64,000 bases of DNA from Balanoglossus misakiensis. Its lineage: Eukaryota; Hemichordata. How positions within the stretch are numbered: position 1 is the first letter of the stretch; every line of letters starts with the position of its first letter. Shown in pieces: positions 1 through 13,712 of the stretch. The translations under genes and the position numbers were made by a program. The notes below the pieces were generated by a model. That model did no database searches. It saw nothing but the letters and a program-made list of their open reading frames with translations, and was not told the DNA's origin. Location: assembly GCA_040954595.2 (NCBI GenBank), contig CM082596.2, positions 2,790,001 to 2,854,000 on the forward strand. Direction: 5' to 3'.

Positions 1-1229
1 TCTACTCTTGCGGATGTTTTTGCGAGAGATGGGTGACAAAGACGCGTCATTACAGGCGTTTCCTCCAAGATATCTAACGCAGAAAGGCCTGGGTCTTCAG
101 ATTGTATTTCTCCACTGAAGTCGCCCTGGCAACGAGATCCTCCGTCGACGCAGGCTATCTGCGGAAGTGTGCGCAAGCGCACATTGGTTTCAGGCTTCAC
201 ACTGACGACAATGGTGTCAACAGCAAATTCGTGTACTGACGTAAAACGACAAAACATGCGTACTGCAGATGCTTATAACTTTGGTGTCAACAATCTTGAG
301 CCAGAAGAAAGGTGGTTTTCATAATCCTGGCGCTACAAAGGCCATTCGCGTTCCAGTCTTTCAAAAGCGTCGTATTTCTGAGGTCGAGTTCTTCTGGAGA
401 ACGAGCAAACTGCGAAGGTGAGAGTCGTTTTCATTGCATGCGTGTTTTGGTGAACGTCTGTCATCTTTCGAAGGTAGTTGTTTTCTTGGTGTTGTTGCTG
501 CTCCTTCTTCGCTATTTTTGTAACCTGCCACGACATTTCGAATTCAGTTGTCTTCTGCGCATGCCGCGCACACGACAGATGGCCAATGTCACTGAGAGCT
601 TTTCTCCTTCGTGAAACGTAAGAGATGTTGAAACTCCGGTCATCTGGTAAGTCGCTGTTCTGCAGTTGTTTATGACGATTGCTTCGGCGTTCATCTGGCA
701 GAACTTTGAATGCTGCAAACTGACGGAGTCATCGATGCCTCGTGGTTCAAATTCAACAAGCTCTTCTTGGGTCCCCATGTGGTTGTGAGACTGAAAACAA
801 AACACATTTTCTTTAAGACTGTGGGGTTTATGTTGATGTTTTGCGGAACGTTTATAGTATCCGACTAGTATTCGATACAACTCCTTCTATGTGCCTATCA
901 ACCGTGCCAGTAAAATATAGCTTTGTTTTTAGCATTCATATTAATTTCAGTTTGTCATAAGGCAATTTTTGTTAGTCGGGTATCCTTTCTGTCCGTCCCT
1001 GTATGTTTTGAAAAGTCTCCCATGCACATCCGCCTGTGCATGATGTGTCTACAAGCTTCCCTGTGTTTCATCTAGTTCGAAGGGTGTAATTTTATCAAAC
1101 GGACAGCTCACCTTTTAGTAACTAAATCTTCCAAATCTCTGGTCTTTCGGAACTCCATCATCGATGTTTGGAACATTTCGGCGAGTTTCCAGTCATCAGC
1201 TTGTGTTTGACATCTCTCTTCAACCCCTC

Positions 1230-1306
1230 CCCCTCTTTCTCTCCCTCCGTCTGTCTGTCTGTCTCTCGCTCGCTCACTCACTCACTCACTAACTCACTCA
1301 CTCACC
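1230..1306. repeat. Imperfect CTGT/CTCA tetranucleotide repeat
   Basis: Pyrimidine-rich tract passing from CCT through CTGT units to CTCA units. Any reading frame across it is low-complexity and not a credible gene. Confidence 0.8.
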
Positions 1307-3176
1307 GGATGGAATATCTCTTCATCCCGCCAGCTGGAATAACCCTAGAAGACACGAAACGACAAAATTTGTATTACTTCCCCCGCCTTTACTATTCCTG
1401 CTTGCAATTGTACCAACATTATATATTAACCGTTTCTGTCAATTTTTCATGAACGACAAGGGCTTAAATACACGACCCCATCATTCTTAGAACGGTATGT
1501 TTTACCCGACAGCGCAACAGCCTGATGTTCGGTCATGATAAATGGGATCCCGTAGGCGGGAATCGGCCATGATCTAACCGTAAGCCCTGGAGGGTCTATG
1601 GTTAGACTGCACTATTCATTGTCTCCAATCATTGCTTCTTTCCCATTAACCCTCTTTTTGGTTATATATTACACACGTGTATTTGTTCCATGCGCACTCA
1701 TAGAAGTTCTTCGCGTGTTTGAAGCCGGAAATCTCAGACTATAGTTTTCTGAAATAATAACGTTTTCTTGCTCAAGTGGTCGGCGATGAATTTCACGGAC
1801 ACGTCCACATTTTAAATTTGCTGTGGGCGGTTTTTTCTGGAGCCCGTATAATTGTGGGTTTTATTTTGTCCAATCTACGCGGCACAATATTTCTCTGACA
1901 AAGAAGGTCAGCGGGTTGATGTAAAGACGAACATAACAGGTGGTTGGAACAGAAACAGTGTGATGTGTCGGGTTCGCGTCTGTCACGTCATCCGCAGAAT
2001 CCGATATCTAATAATCAGATAATCCCTCGCGCATAAAAATAGGCAAGGGGAGTGGGATTTTCACAACATAGGTTGACATGCGTGTTAAGCTCATCCCTGT
2101 AGAATTCGATTTTTGTTAAGAAACGTACGCGGTGAAGAATGGATGGTTCGTGGTTGTTCTGTATCCGTTTCGGTTGCGTCTCTGAATCCGATTTATGCGG
2201 ATTGTATCATGTTTCGGGAGGAGAGGCCGTGTGTCATTTGAAGATTTCATATTTTATGCTGGAATTCTGGCAAGCTTGGTTATATTTCCTGTATTACATT
2301 ACTGTAACGCACCACTGCCAACGTAGACTGCGTATGGTTAGGGTTTGCAACATATGGAATCACTTCAATTATAAGCACGAAGGTGACCCGCGCCCCTACC
2401 GCGTATACAGAGGTGATTTTACCGGGATAAACATCTGTTTCACCGTGTAGCTAAACCATGATTTCCAGCGGTTCAAATCTGACCTTGAATATAGCGTGGA
2501 CGAAATACCTGCCAATGCTAACGTTTTGTGCCCTTTCCAGCAACCACAATGAATTATACCAACGCAAACATATTCGAAATCAATACAGTATTTGACTGTC
2601 AATGACACTGATACGAGAGAGGCCCTAAACCAGGTACTTTTTTCAGTCTCTTCGCTTGTGGATTTATCATTTCCCGGCGGCAATACGCTGAAATACTGCG
2701 CCCACTTAATGATAAAAAAACGAGGCAAGCTAAAGGGGGAATAACACACAGACAAAAATCCACATCCGGGCGTTCGTGTTGACTATACGGTGACCCGTGC
2801 CATCAATCATTGGATTTAGCGATCACTGTGCCAATTATGACACGTCGTATGTTTTTATGGGATAAATACGACAATTTATGGCCTACTGAATTCAGGAAGC
2901 AAAGAATACTTATTGATTGACTATAATTTCAAATAGAGACACAATGTTATTTCTTTTTTAATATAATTAGTAAATTTTAATATACAATAGATTTTCTCCT
3001 TTTTTTCTGAATGGCGCCTACGATGGTTAAGGATTTTACCTGAAAGGCCTACGTTCATGATTTGGAATGGTGCATTTTTGCATTGTGGGTTGGCAGCATC
3101 GCGCAAAGAACGCCGGGTATCATCATTTGCGAAATGAGCGATTCTCCCCTCCGCAAAATCCGGATGAGACAAGCCG

Positions 3177-3452
3177 GTTACCATAGCAATTTACGGACGT
3201 CAGAACGCCTGGCCCCATGCTGTCCGATTTGAACGGATTATTGTTGTATGCAGTGATGTGTGTCGCGCGGTTGAATTGGTGGATACCATATTAGGATGTC
3301 CTCTCCGCGTCATCCTCTTGTTCAGTAGGTGCCCGCCGGCTCCCCCCCCCCCAGATTGGCAAAAGCCACCGAGGAACACAGTGCCGATGTTAATTTGCCG
3401 CTCAGCTCCTTTCATCCGCGGTTGCCAGGATATGCGTTGTTATCATGGCAAC
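3177..3452. promoter_or_regulatory. Two RFX X-box-like sites
   Basis: GTTATCATGGCAAC at 3439-3452 fits the RFX X-box consensus RYYNYYATRRNRAC fully, and GTTACCATAGCAAT at 3177-3190 fits all but one position. X-boxes drive ciliary genes in animals. No ciliary gene is recognised beside them; a target could lie left of the window. Confidence 0.35.
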
Positions 3453-5637
3453 CGACTTGCGTCAATGTGCGTCACTGAGTCTTCCCAGAACCAAAGCGAT
3501 TGATGTCAATCTGATATCGCTATAATGTCGTTTGGGCTATTTTTAGTGATTTTTCCCCCTAATTCTCGACAAAAGACGGTATTAACCCACGCAAAAATAC
3601 GGCAGTATTTTTGTAATTTCTTTGATTTCAAATTCATGTATCTGCGCCTATTTTCGGACTATTGTTTCTGTAGACACGCTGTTCAATTAAGCGGCGCATT
3701 CTGTCAAAAAATTAAAGCGGAACTATGCTGTTTTCAAACCACACCAAAATGGACGCAAATGTTTACATGCCTTGAATTGTTTGAAGGTAACAGAGTGATC
3801 AAGGTCCACACGAGATATAATTTTCTATATTTTGTCAGTAGACACGTGGTTCTCTTCAGGAGTTTTTTAAATACGTTTTTTCTGTGACATGTCTACAACT
3901 GAAACACAAATATCTTCTATTAAAATGTCAACGCACATGTGTCGAACTGAAGTTAACATTTTAAGAACTGGTAATATTTGTGGATTTTGGATGCGCTTTG
4001 CTGAGACTCGTCGACACTAATGCATGCAAACTTATGTTATACAGTGTTATACTGCATATAGTGTTTGTAATCTACGCTCGTCTCGTCTTCTCACCTTTCC
4101 AATATCCCTCGAAATCGCCCATTTTCGTGATCAATTTGCCCCAGTTTTGACCCATGCTCTTGGTGCCTTATCAGTTTCCTGACTCAACTTGGCCTCGTCC
4201 AACTTTGCACCCATCCCCGCATGCATGCACACTTCTCCACTGTGTCCCGTCTTGTCCTTTCCCCCAAGAATCTTCCTCTCATCTTTTGGTTCCTGTCTTG
4301 CAACCTGTTTTGTCAGCCTCTCAGGAAAAAGTAGCCCATTGTCTGGCTTCGTCAAGCAGCCAACCACCATCCTGGGGAAAAACAGAGAGACAGGTCACAA
4401 CTTTGTCTGAAAAATTACATGATTTACGTTAATATTGCTTTTACCGATTACCAGAAATTCGAGAGGAACATCCAGATCAGGTAGAATCGAGAGACTTTTC
4501 CTGGAGAGTCATCTACACGTGCGATCTAAAACAAAATATCATGACGGTAGCCTTGGCACCAGATCAGTGAAGGGTCGATGGTTCATTTGGCTGAACCGAA
4601 AAAGAACACGTTAATCAGTGGATTTATACCATGAATCTTGGAATAACTATTAGAAAGAAACAAGAGAAAGCGGTATTTGGAGATTTGTGAATTTCAAAAC
4701 TGATTCCGGAGAGAAAAAAACGCACAGCTATGGCGGCCGTCAGCCAGACAGCAAAAGCCAATCTGTCAGCAAATCACCGGTTTTGGAGTGACAAAAACGG
4801 AATATTGATCTCAAAGCAGGTCTTTGAGCTTCGATTGAGTCTGGGTCTTCCAAGATCTGGTAACCGTGACATAAATTACGAAAGTTTAGAGAAGCGAAGG
4901 GGATCTCTGCCGTTTCGACAAACATCCGAAAATGCGCGTCTCGTCGTCCCGTGATTAAGACTAAAAATCAAGCACGAAATGCGAAATAAAACAGGTTATG
5001 ATGATATTGAGATATAAAATGAAAAAGATATAATGATTCGCAAAATCGCTATGGATGTAACCCCCAAGTTTAAAAGTATTCCAGGGTTCGGAAATAAAAC
5101 ATGACAGGATCTACCGTGAGTGATGCTGTCCCTATACCAACAACCAAGCGGCCTAGTATCACATCCAATCCCATCGTACGAGTTCAATGAAACACAATGA
5201 TTTTTTTGTGACCACAGACGGTCTCAATTACCCACTTCCGAGGTTGGTGACCAGGCTACACGGGTACTTATTGACAACATGGTTGAGATACTTAAAAACT
5301 TATCACGGAAAAGTCCAAGTGAAGCAATGCGCATTGCATCTCTCTCTGTGTTAACCCCTATACTTGAATAGAAATGGAAAGTCCACGTACATTTAAAAAT
5401 CTCCGGCAGTATACAATCCATGACCCCGGCGATTGACGGTTTGCACCAGTTTTCGCCATCTTCGTCACTTTAAGTACGACGGCACACCTACGTAAGACGT
5501 CAACGGCCGACCCTCGACGATCGTAAAAGCAGTCCAAATAGACTACGCCGCATATATACCCCGTCCGTATTACGTGCGTGGACACAACTAAACTCCCCCC
5601 GATTCGCGCCATGTTTTATATACGTACGTCAGCAATT

Positions 5638-5738
5638 GACGTCACCATACTCAAAGTACTCCAATAACAAAACGTTTTACAAAAACAGATTCAACGATGC
5701 TGACGTCAGTGGCAAATATGGACAACCGACTGACGTCA
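5638..5738. promoter_or_regulatory. Cluster of three CRE palindromes
   Basis: Perfect TGACGTCA at 5638-5645, 5701-5708 and 5731-5738, with a further half-site (TACGTCAG) just upstream near 5625. The spacing is 63 and 30 bases, close to whole helical turns. The stretch before it (about 5450-5620) is CpG-rich. Such clusters are typical of cAMP/CREB-responsive promoters or enhancers. No start exon could be recognised next to it. Confidence 0.5.
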
Positions 5739-7259
5739 GTAGCTAATTTAGTCGCTGATTGCCTTATATAGACAATCTATTGTGCCGTATGACTACTACA
5801 TTTGTTTAATAGACCCTGGTACCTGAGAGCCTCGGTAGCAGATGGGGCCCGACTGCCTGCCGAGCTATTTCGGGACTGGCTGGCAATTTCTGAATTGTAT
5901 CATAGTAACCTGCTTCTCAAGCACCGACCTGTCTCGACCTAACATTTCTATTCCTACACAATAACAATGAATGACACCTCAGACGATTTGTTATTCCTTT
6001 GCAAAAGTAGACAGTCTTCTGGAAACGTAACCTTTCGTCAGTTATACATAATATATTTATCAGGGTATAGGAATGTCAATTTATAATGCATGCATTCAGC
6101 GAAAACGCACAAATTTAAATGTTTAATCCTCTTTCGCTGCACAAATTCGATATGTCAAATATTGATAGGACCTCGAAGAACTGGGAAAGGATAAATCCAT
6201 ATCTAACTATCTATTTATAATCTGCTTTATGTATTTGTAGAGCTGTTTTTTATTAAAATATTACACGCACTCCTTTGCAGTGATCCGTTGAATATTTTTA
6301 GGGTTTCCTTAAGGAGTTGATGTACATGTCTGTAGCGTACAATAACGACTAAATTTAAGATATAAGCTTATACTTCAATATTAAAACTGATAAACTATTA
6401 AAGTACATTGACCCATAATTTAGTATGACCAGAATCCGGGCAAACTGCAGCGTTTCATGGTAGTACGCAGCCGATGTATTCCGGGCGTAACTTCACGAAC
6501 CTGGAAGCGAGATTTCTGATACTGTGCTTGGGGTGATATATGTCGCAAGTTTCGCAACCCACACGTTCTCGATCCACTGTTGCTTTGTGATTTCTGACGT
6601 CGAAGTGAGAGAAGGACGCGTCTAAAAGTACTTGGCCATAAATTTTGCCTTTCTTTAGTAACATGATAATAAAGGAGCTACCTATGACCTGTATACAAGA
6701 AAAAGACGGTCGAAGGTCACGGTTTGTATCGAATAGCATACTAATGCCCGGAAGCCTGCTGTCATGGTGCACGCAATAATTGCAGTAATTTACATCTGCT
6801 AGGGGGTATGACGTAAATTATACACGACACATTAATGTTCCCCTGCGCGAACTTTGCCCGCACGGGCGCCGGTCACGTACCCCCGTGCGTTGGTTATATA
6901 GACAACCGAGAAATAACTCAAGGAAAATTTAAATTTAGTTTGGCGACAGTGCAAACAAATACAAACAGTTCCGCGCGTAAAATCCCTCCCTCACGCATAA
7001 ACGGCTGCTGGCAACAGAAACAAATCGCTTTATTATCGAGAATTATCGAGTAATTTGTTGCGCAGTCGCAGCAAGTCTCTAGCTCAGTCGACGATGAAAT
7101 AACGTAACACCCAGGGTAGCGTTTATGGCAAACCACGTGATCTTCGCGAGGGTGGAGCACAAAATCACGATATCAAAATCATTGTTGAATTTTGATGCTT
7201 TATATCAAAGAGTTTCATAAATTGCATGTAAAAATCATTTGGAACATCAGGGAAAGTCG

Positions 7260-7345
7260 AATGAATGAACGAACGAACGAATGAGTGAATGAACGAAGGA
7301 GTGGATGGATGGATAAATAAATGAATGATTGAACGATGAACGAAA
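7260..7345. repeat. Imperfect GAAT/GAAC/GGAT tetranucleotide repeat
   Basis: Degenerate tandem units of four bases (GAAT, GAAC, GGAT, AAAT). On the minus strand it creates a spurious Ser/Phe/Ile/His-rich frame. Confidence 0.8.
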
Positions 7346-8327
7346 ACGTAGCATGTCAATGCATTTGGTGAGACATTCTTTGTCATTGTTTCCACCTCAA
7401 AAATATAAGAAAGACTAAAAATAGACACCCCGTCTTCTCTATTGATTTTCTGAGCCCAGTTCTCCTCCAAAAGTTGTGTGTAGGCGTCTTGAGGAGGCGT
7501 CTTGTAATGCCCAGGGTAAATTTTACAAGCAAGAGCTGTCTTCCTGCCACGCAAAAAACCCACATGGGTAGATATTAGCCTCTATTCCAGAGCTGCAGCC
7601 CCGGGTATTTAGTCCACACTTCGGGGAAACGAAGCAGATAGCCCCAGTCTTAATTTCCAACTGCATACTTCACGCCCAGGCCTTCTGGTACTTGTACTTT
7701 ATGCCTACATCGCTCGACGGTCTATTATACAAATCATTCCACGGCAAATTCAGCAAGCCATTCCTCTCAATTTAACACGATTTTTTTTTCAAATTTCAGT
7801 GGAGGAAGACTTCAACAAAAGAAGACTACTACAGTTATGCATACCCATTGTAAAAATTCTCAGTTTGAGGCCACGAACTCGTTTACATGTTATGTAACTA
7901 CCACCTGTTGTTTTCAACCAGATTAAAAATTTCTAATATTAAAGCTGAAGTGATTGGATTGAGTTTTATATCACCCAGTGTGATCTAGAATTGTATTCTT
8001 ATGATTCAAAACTGTGCGAACCAAATCATTTTCATACACGCCGTCTTCGAACATTGGACTTTCTGCTGAAGTAACGAAAATCGTTTATTTCCGGTGACCA
8101 TGTCGTACATTTCCGGTGGCCATGTCGTTTCCACAGGATGACTGTCGTTCTGCAACTAGACAACCGAATGCCGTCGCTGAAAAGCGCTACGGATCGAATC
8201 TGGCGGATTTCAGGTGTGCATTGTCGATTTCAGTTTAAGGGGGATGCTTCAAATCGATTTCTTCGACACAAATTACGCACACTATCACGTCAATGACTAG
8301 CATGAGAAGATGATCGCCTTTGTCGTT

Positions 8328-8371
8328 CATCCATCCATCCATCCATCCATCCATCCATCCATCCATCCATC
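8328..8371. repeat. (CATC)n microsatellite
   Basis: About eleven perfect CATC units. Confidence 0.9.
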
Positions 8372-8691
8372 TTCCTAGATCACTTGTACTTATTTTACTA
8401 AACTTTTTTCAGTTGCGCCCACACATGCAATGGTTTGCTGGTGAGGTCAACAAACGAGCTGAAATTTTGTACCATTATTGAACTTAAGTACGTGCAGAAT
8501 GTTCCGAACTCAGAGGGAACATTCCTTGAAAAGGCCAGGTTTAGCTGAAAGCGGCGATATGTTGTTCATGCGTGGGTTGGTAAGACCGAATCAGCTTCAA
8601 CATGATGATTTGCACACACTCTCTTAAACCACGGGGCTACAGAACCCACGAGTTGTTTCTGTAGCCTAGAGACAGCAGTCGAACAGCAAAT

Positions 8692-8836
<145 letters not shown>

Positions 8837-9342
8837 AGCTGTGATTAGAGATTCACTTTCTGTAAGGAATACAAGAAAACTACTATTAATCTGAATAAGT
8901 TTTGAATGCTTTCTTTATTTCGGATGATGAACAAAGATGGCCTGGGATGTGCGTCAGTTAGAAATCTATGACGCCTTGCAATATTTGTCGATATTGATTA
9001 CATGTAACAGGAAACTCTCTTCATCTTCAGAATGGTGAGCCTTTCACATTATCTCTTCCATCTCGCCAGGAAAGAATGCGATCAATGTAATTTTTACCCG
9101 TCGAATAAATCACATTTCCTTCGGTGATATTGACCAGAAACGGACAGCTGGAGTCGGACTTGAGGCGGCTGAAAAAATGACTGGCTCCGGAAGGACAGTG
9201 TGAGAGAGGAGCAAGTATTGACCTCCGGAAGGTGACATTGCATGGTGTGAACACTGGAACTTATGTCGTAACGATATCTCCGTCTCTCTCTCTTTCTCTG
9301 TCTCTGTCTGTCCCCCTTTCTCTAGCCCTCTCTCTCTCATCA

Positions 9343-9367
9343 TCGACAGACAGATAGACAGACACTC

Positions 9368-9459
<92 letters not shown>

Positions 9460-9465
9460 CGATAT

Positions 9466-9562
<97 letters not shown>

Positions 9563-9620
9563 CAGATAGATGGACAGATAGATAGAGAGAGAGATAGAGA
9601 GATAGAGAGATATAGAGATA
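9343..9620. repeat. (GATA)n microsatellite with GACA flank
   Basis: A long GATA tetranucleotide array (core about 9367-9560) with GACA variants at both edges and GAGA-rich sequence on the right. The minus strand reads as an endless SIYL repeat, which is an artefact of the satellite. Confidence 0.95.
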
Positions 9621-10154
9621 GGCAGTCAGGCAGGCAAGCTGTTAACCAATAGAGGAAAGTAAAATCCCTGAAGGAAGAATACCCTGAAGAAGGATTGGAA
9701 ATTGTGTCACTGCGATCGAAATCAGTTCTGTAGAAGTCTGCCTTTATCGACTCGCCGAGAAGCGGACACAAGCTGATGACGTGGTTATCCCCTCACCTGA
9801 CGCCATTCGGAAACAGACTCAACGGGATTGCGATAAACGAAATCGAGCAATTGGCAGGTCAATAAAATCTATCGGATGTTGACCTGATGGACAGGATATT
9901 ATCTTTCGACGGCGATGGACGAGATATCATCGCAAGACATCATATATGGTGCAAAAAAGACTATGGATTATCATGTTCCTACTTTGCTCGCCGATAATGA
10001 CTCCAGATGAGAGAAACAAATCCAAATGTTGAAAACTTTTGTGTGTGTGCGTTTCCCAACAGGTGGCATGTTAGTGCTTCAACACTGTAAAGACTAGTGC
10101 CATACATTTCTAGGTACAGGAATCAAAATTTAATCTAAGAAATTAAGAGGTGCT

Positions 10155-10188
<34 letters not shown>

Positions 10189-10190
10189 GA
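10155..10190. repeat. (GA)n microsatellite
   Basis: About 15 GA units followed by GGGGGA. Confidence 0.85.
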
Positions 10191-13061
10191 AGAAGGCTGT
10201 CGGATAAAGGATGTGGACGGAGATATCTTCAAACATGATGTTAGTGCTGCAATCATTAACGCCTCAAAGCCCCTCTCGCTCGTTACACGACGTATGGTGT
10301 ACATACAAGCAGCGACCTGGCGTTCCACAACGATCCACATCTACAACATGATCTGGGTCGGGTTTGTACTATCGAACCGTTGAGAGAGAGTGGCCGAGGC
10401 TTCCTATCTGACAATATATCGAATTTGGACAGCGTCGCCGGGTGGCGAGGGCGCCTTTCCGAAAATCGACGGCACTGTTGGCCAGGAGAAACGTTGCTGT
10501 GTGGTCCGATTAGCCCCCTTATACAAATTACCGCCCCTCCTCTCAGTCAACTCAGATAAGCTAAATTATTCCGCAAATCTCAAGGCCCACGCATGAGCTA
10601 ATTAGCTCTGGCCTGACTTGAAGAGAAGGATGGCGTCACACAATGTATTAATATATGCCTGATAAGATTAATATCCAAATGTGCTCACGTCAATTGTATA
10701 ATGACGATGACGTAGGAGAAAAAATGTCTCATTTGCTATGACGCGCTGATGACGACAGTTTCCGACCTATGTACGACATATCGGGCTTTCGGATCTATAC
10801 AGGTAATACCAGCGTCGGAAAAGACGCATTGCCTGCGATAGATCAATCGGAACTATTATGAAAATCATTTCCCGCATGCGTCATCGTTTCGGTGCGAATA
10901 GCGCAGGTATAATATGCAGGTGTCGTTTCTACACTCCCAAGAAATGAGACCAATATCCGTGAATGAAACCTCTCCTTATATGAACACAGGGCAAGAATCT
11001 ACCGACCCGTGTTGAAATTGACGGTGAAATGAAGTCTCCTCGTTCTCCGCTGCTGTGTGAAGGCGAGGCACTTGGTCGCACATTTATTATACATAATAAT
11101 CATAAGCTTACAATATGAATCAGCGACATATGTGTATAATTTCAATAAATTTAAAATTTTCCAGACATCGCATCTTTAGCCAATTTATAATGGTATTTTC
11201 ACAGTAATTACAGTAATTAAGTCTATTTCATGTGTTGGAAAAGCTTACACCCCATACAACGATGAAATGGGCCTATGCCATTTTTGCTATTTTCTCTAAA
11301 AGGTGCAAATAAGAAAAAAAGACACTGGGAAAAAATTAGACATTTGTTATCCGAAAGTGTTCAAGTTACGAAAGGTGACAGAGAGGAATTGCCTCTTGGG
11401 TTGAAATGTTGGAGTGCGTGCGAATTCTTCTCAAGGAGCGAGGGCGCTGGTAGCACTCAGTCAAACAACTCGACGTCTTTTCAATGAAAGATGTTATCCA
11501 CGGCATATACCATTCCGGCTTTCTCCTTAGCCTGACACTGCTGATCTTATCTCCACGATGTCATGCGCATGTATGCATGTATGTGTGTGTACGTATGTGT
11601 GTACATGTATTAGGCTTGTCAGTTTCATAGTACAGTACTTAATGCAAGATATAAATATTCTTGAAGAAATGATATTTGTTTCACTTTTACTATCCGTAGA
11701 AAAGAAATCGAAAAACAGTGACATTGTGACTTTTATGCAAAAATAGACAACATGGTTACATAACACTTGCTGGTATTTGTAACGTACGGGTGTCGAGAGA
11801 AACCATGGATATGTGGATGCAATATATATTCCTAGTGAAACTGAGTTTCACTTACCTGGAGGTCAAAGGTTATAAAAGGGCGTTGCCCTTGAGGTGCGTA
11901 CTGTCTGCTGCGCAGTGGTGTGGCCTTGCGTTGTATACTTGATGTATACTGTACTGTAGATACAGTACATGCCGTTTAGGGCGGCCAGCGTTTGTTTTGG
12001 TCCCTGATTGGGACAAATCTGGACCAAATTTGAATTGTAGAAAGCCTTCACCACCTCCACGTCGATGTTACGAGTGAACGATCGCCGATTGTTTGCGAAT
12101 TATACCGGTAAGTTACTCTACTTGTCCAGCACTGATGGTTTTGAAACCAGTCGATGACATTCAGTCAAGGTTACTCGAGGCCAAATCCCCACGGTGGTGT
12201 AACGGTTTGTACATTATCATACCTGTTTTATTTGTTGTTCTGTACAATCTATCATGCAGCGATGAAGCCGTCCAGGTTTCTATGGGCGTCTTACTTTCTT
12301 TTGTAAAATGCAGTCAGACAACTCATGTTCTGCGCGTGAACCCTTCATGATGACGCAAAACTTGTCTGACTCATTTACAAAAAGGCTTGATGCACGCAGT
12401 ATTGACCATCGTCCAAGTTTTATTCTGACTTGCTGCCAGTTTTGTTAGACGGATGCAGTCTGTGTAACAAGAAATGAGAGGGCCGTCGAATGTAGGATAT
12501 TTCCAGAGGAAAAGTGCATGCTCATCTCGCGTGAGGGCCGTGGAATGTCAGGTCGGATAACACTGGATGACATAAAACACTTCCGGGTTATTCCCGATGC
12601 TTGGAAATTGAAATATCGATGTTTATATCTATGAAATCAGATCGGTGCCGACACGCCCACTTTTGGCTTGGTGGTTGCCATAGTTATGGTTTTGGTTCTC
12701 AAGACATTGTTTATTATCAACAAGGTGTTAAGTAAGCCAAATTTACATCTGAATAAGTCAATCTGCATAGTAAGGTTTTTCATTTGCATATAACAGTCTG
12801 TCAGACAAAGCACTGCATTAATGATTCAAGGTGACAATTGATGTGGTACCTCCTGCATTGGGGCCTGCTCTGCTGCAACTTGGGGCAGGCCTGCTGCAAG
12901 GAGCAGAACTCCACAATATTGATCTCCAATTACATTTGGCCCTTATTTGCACTGATGCAAATATTTTGACTCTGATGTCTGAATGAAACATTTTTTTCCT
13001 TTGCCAGGATAGAATTTTAAGATCAGATCACAGAATTCAGATCATCTATTGTATGATAGTC

Positions 13062-13078
13062 TGTGTGTGTGTGTGTGT
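13062..13078. repeat. (TG)n microsatellite
   Basis: Short run of eight TG units in the flank upstream of GPD2. Confidence 0.8.
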
Positions 13079-13682
13079 AGGGGGTGCTACTCCTATGTTC
13101 CCTAACTGGGTCTACTTGCAATTATTTACACAGAAATGGATAGTACTGGGGTACGGTTTGGAAGTGGGTTGTGTCTGGCCCTGTTTCCCCTGATTCATGT
13201 GAAATCATAAAGCTCGAGATGTAAATGCAGGTCAATAAAGTCTAAGACTTTGGTAGACAAAAGTTGTCGGAGTTCCAGACAGCCTTTGGTAGTCTATAAT
13301 AATAAATGTCACTGTTGTACCCCGGTATCACAAAGAACATACCCTTAACAATTGTTTTGGCAACAATGACGAGGAAAATAGGGGTGTTGCGTAAAATGCA
13401 AAGTTTAGAGACACGTCACTTATTCCACGCTAGCATTTCATGGTTTTTTCTCTCTCATTCTCTGTGTTAAAAGGGGGACATTTGACTCGTCAGGTGGCAC
13501 ACTTTTTTGTGTGGCCACTCAAGTGAAAATCTGTCATTGGCTTGAGGTATCTGTGGCTAGATTTGCACATAATACCAAGTGGACTATGTTATTGTTGCTG
13601 GCTGATGCTGATTCCAGGCTTGAATTTATTATGAAAAGTCAATGTATCAGTAATGATTATCATTTTGTTTAGATAATTTCAG

Positions 13683-13712
13683 AAGTTGACCTGAAGTGAC
13701 CAATCAGTGATA
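13683..13712 (+). other. GPD2: GPD2 5' UTR segment preceded by a splice acceptor
   Basis: A T-rich tract ending in TTTCAG stops at 13682, 30 nt before the GPD2 start codon. This suggests that the translated exon is the second transcribed exon and that an untranslated first exon lies upstream. I could not place that exon or its promoter. The start ATG at 13713 begins a typical mitochondrial-type N-terminus, which supports the choice. Confidence 0.5.

Noticed and set aside
2139-2755. Overlapping frames of 103 and 119 codons on opposite strands
   Set aside because: No conserved motif, no convincing splice sites and no phase-compatible neighbours; the lengths are what chance allows.
7165-7563. 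132-codon minus-strand frame
   Set aside because: Much of it is the translation of an imperfect tetranucleotide repeat and nothing in it resembles a known protein.
9343-9620. CRISPR-like regular repeat
   Set aside because: The period is four bases with no unique spacers; it is a simple satellite in a eukaryotic genome.
9340-9771. 143-codon minus-strand frame of repeating SIYL units
   Set aside because: It is the translation of the GATA microsatellite; no start context, domain or splice structure supports a gene.
11950-11969. 20-bp near-palindrome TGTACTGTA-GA-TACAGTACA
   Set aside because: Short, AT-rich and isolated; no gene start or repeat family could be linked to it.
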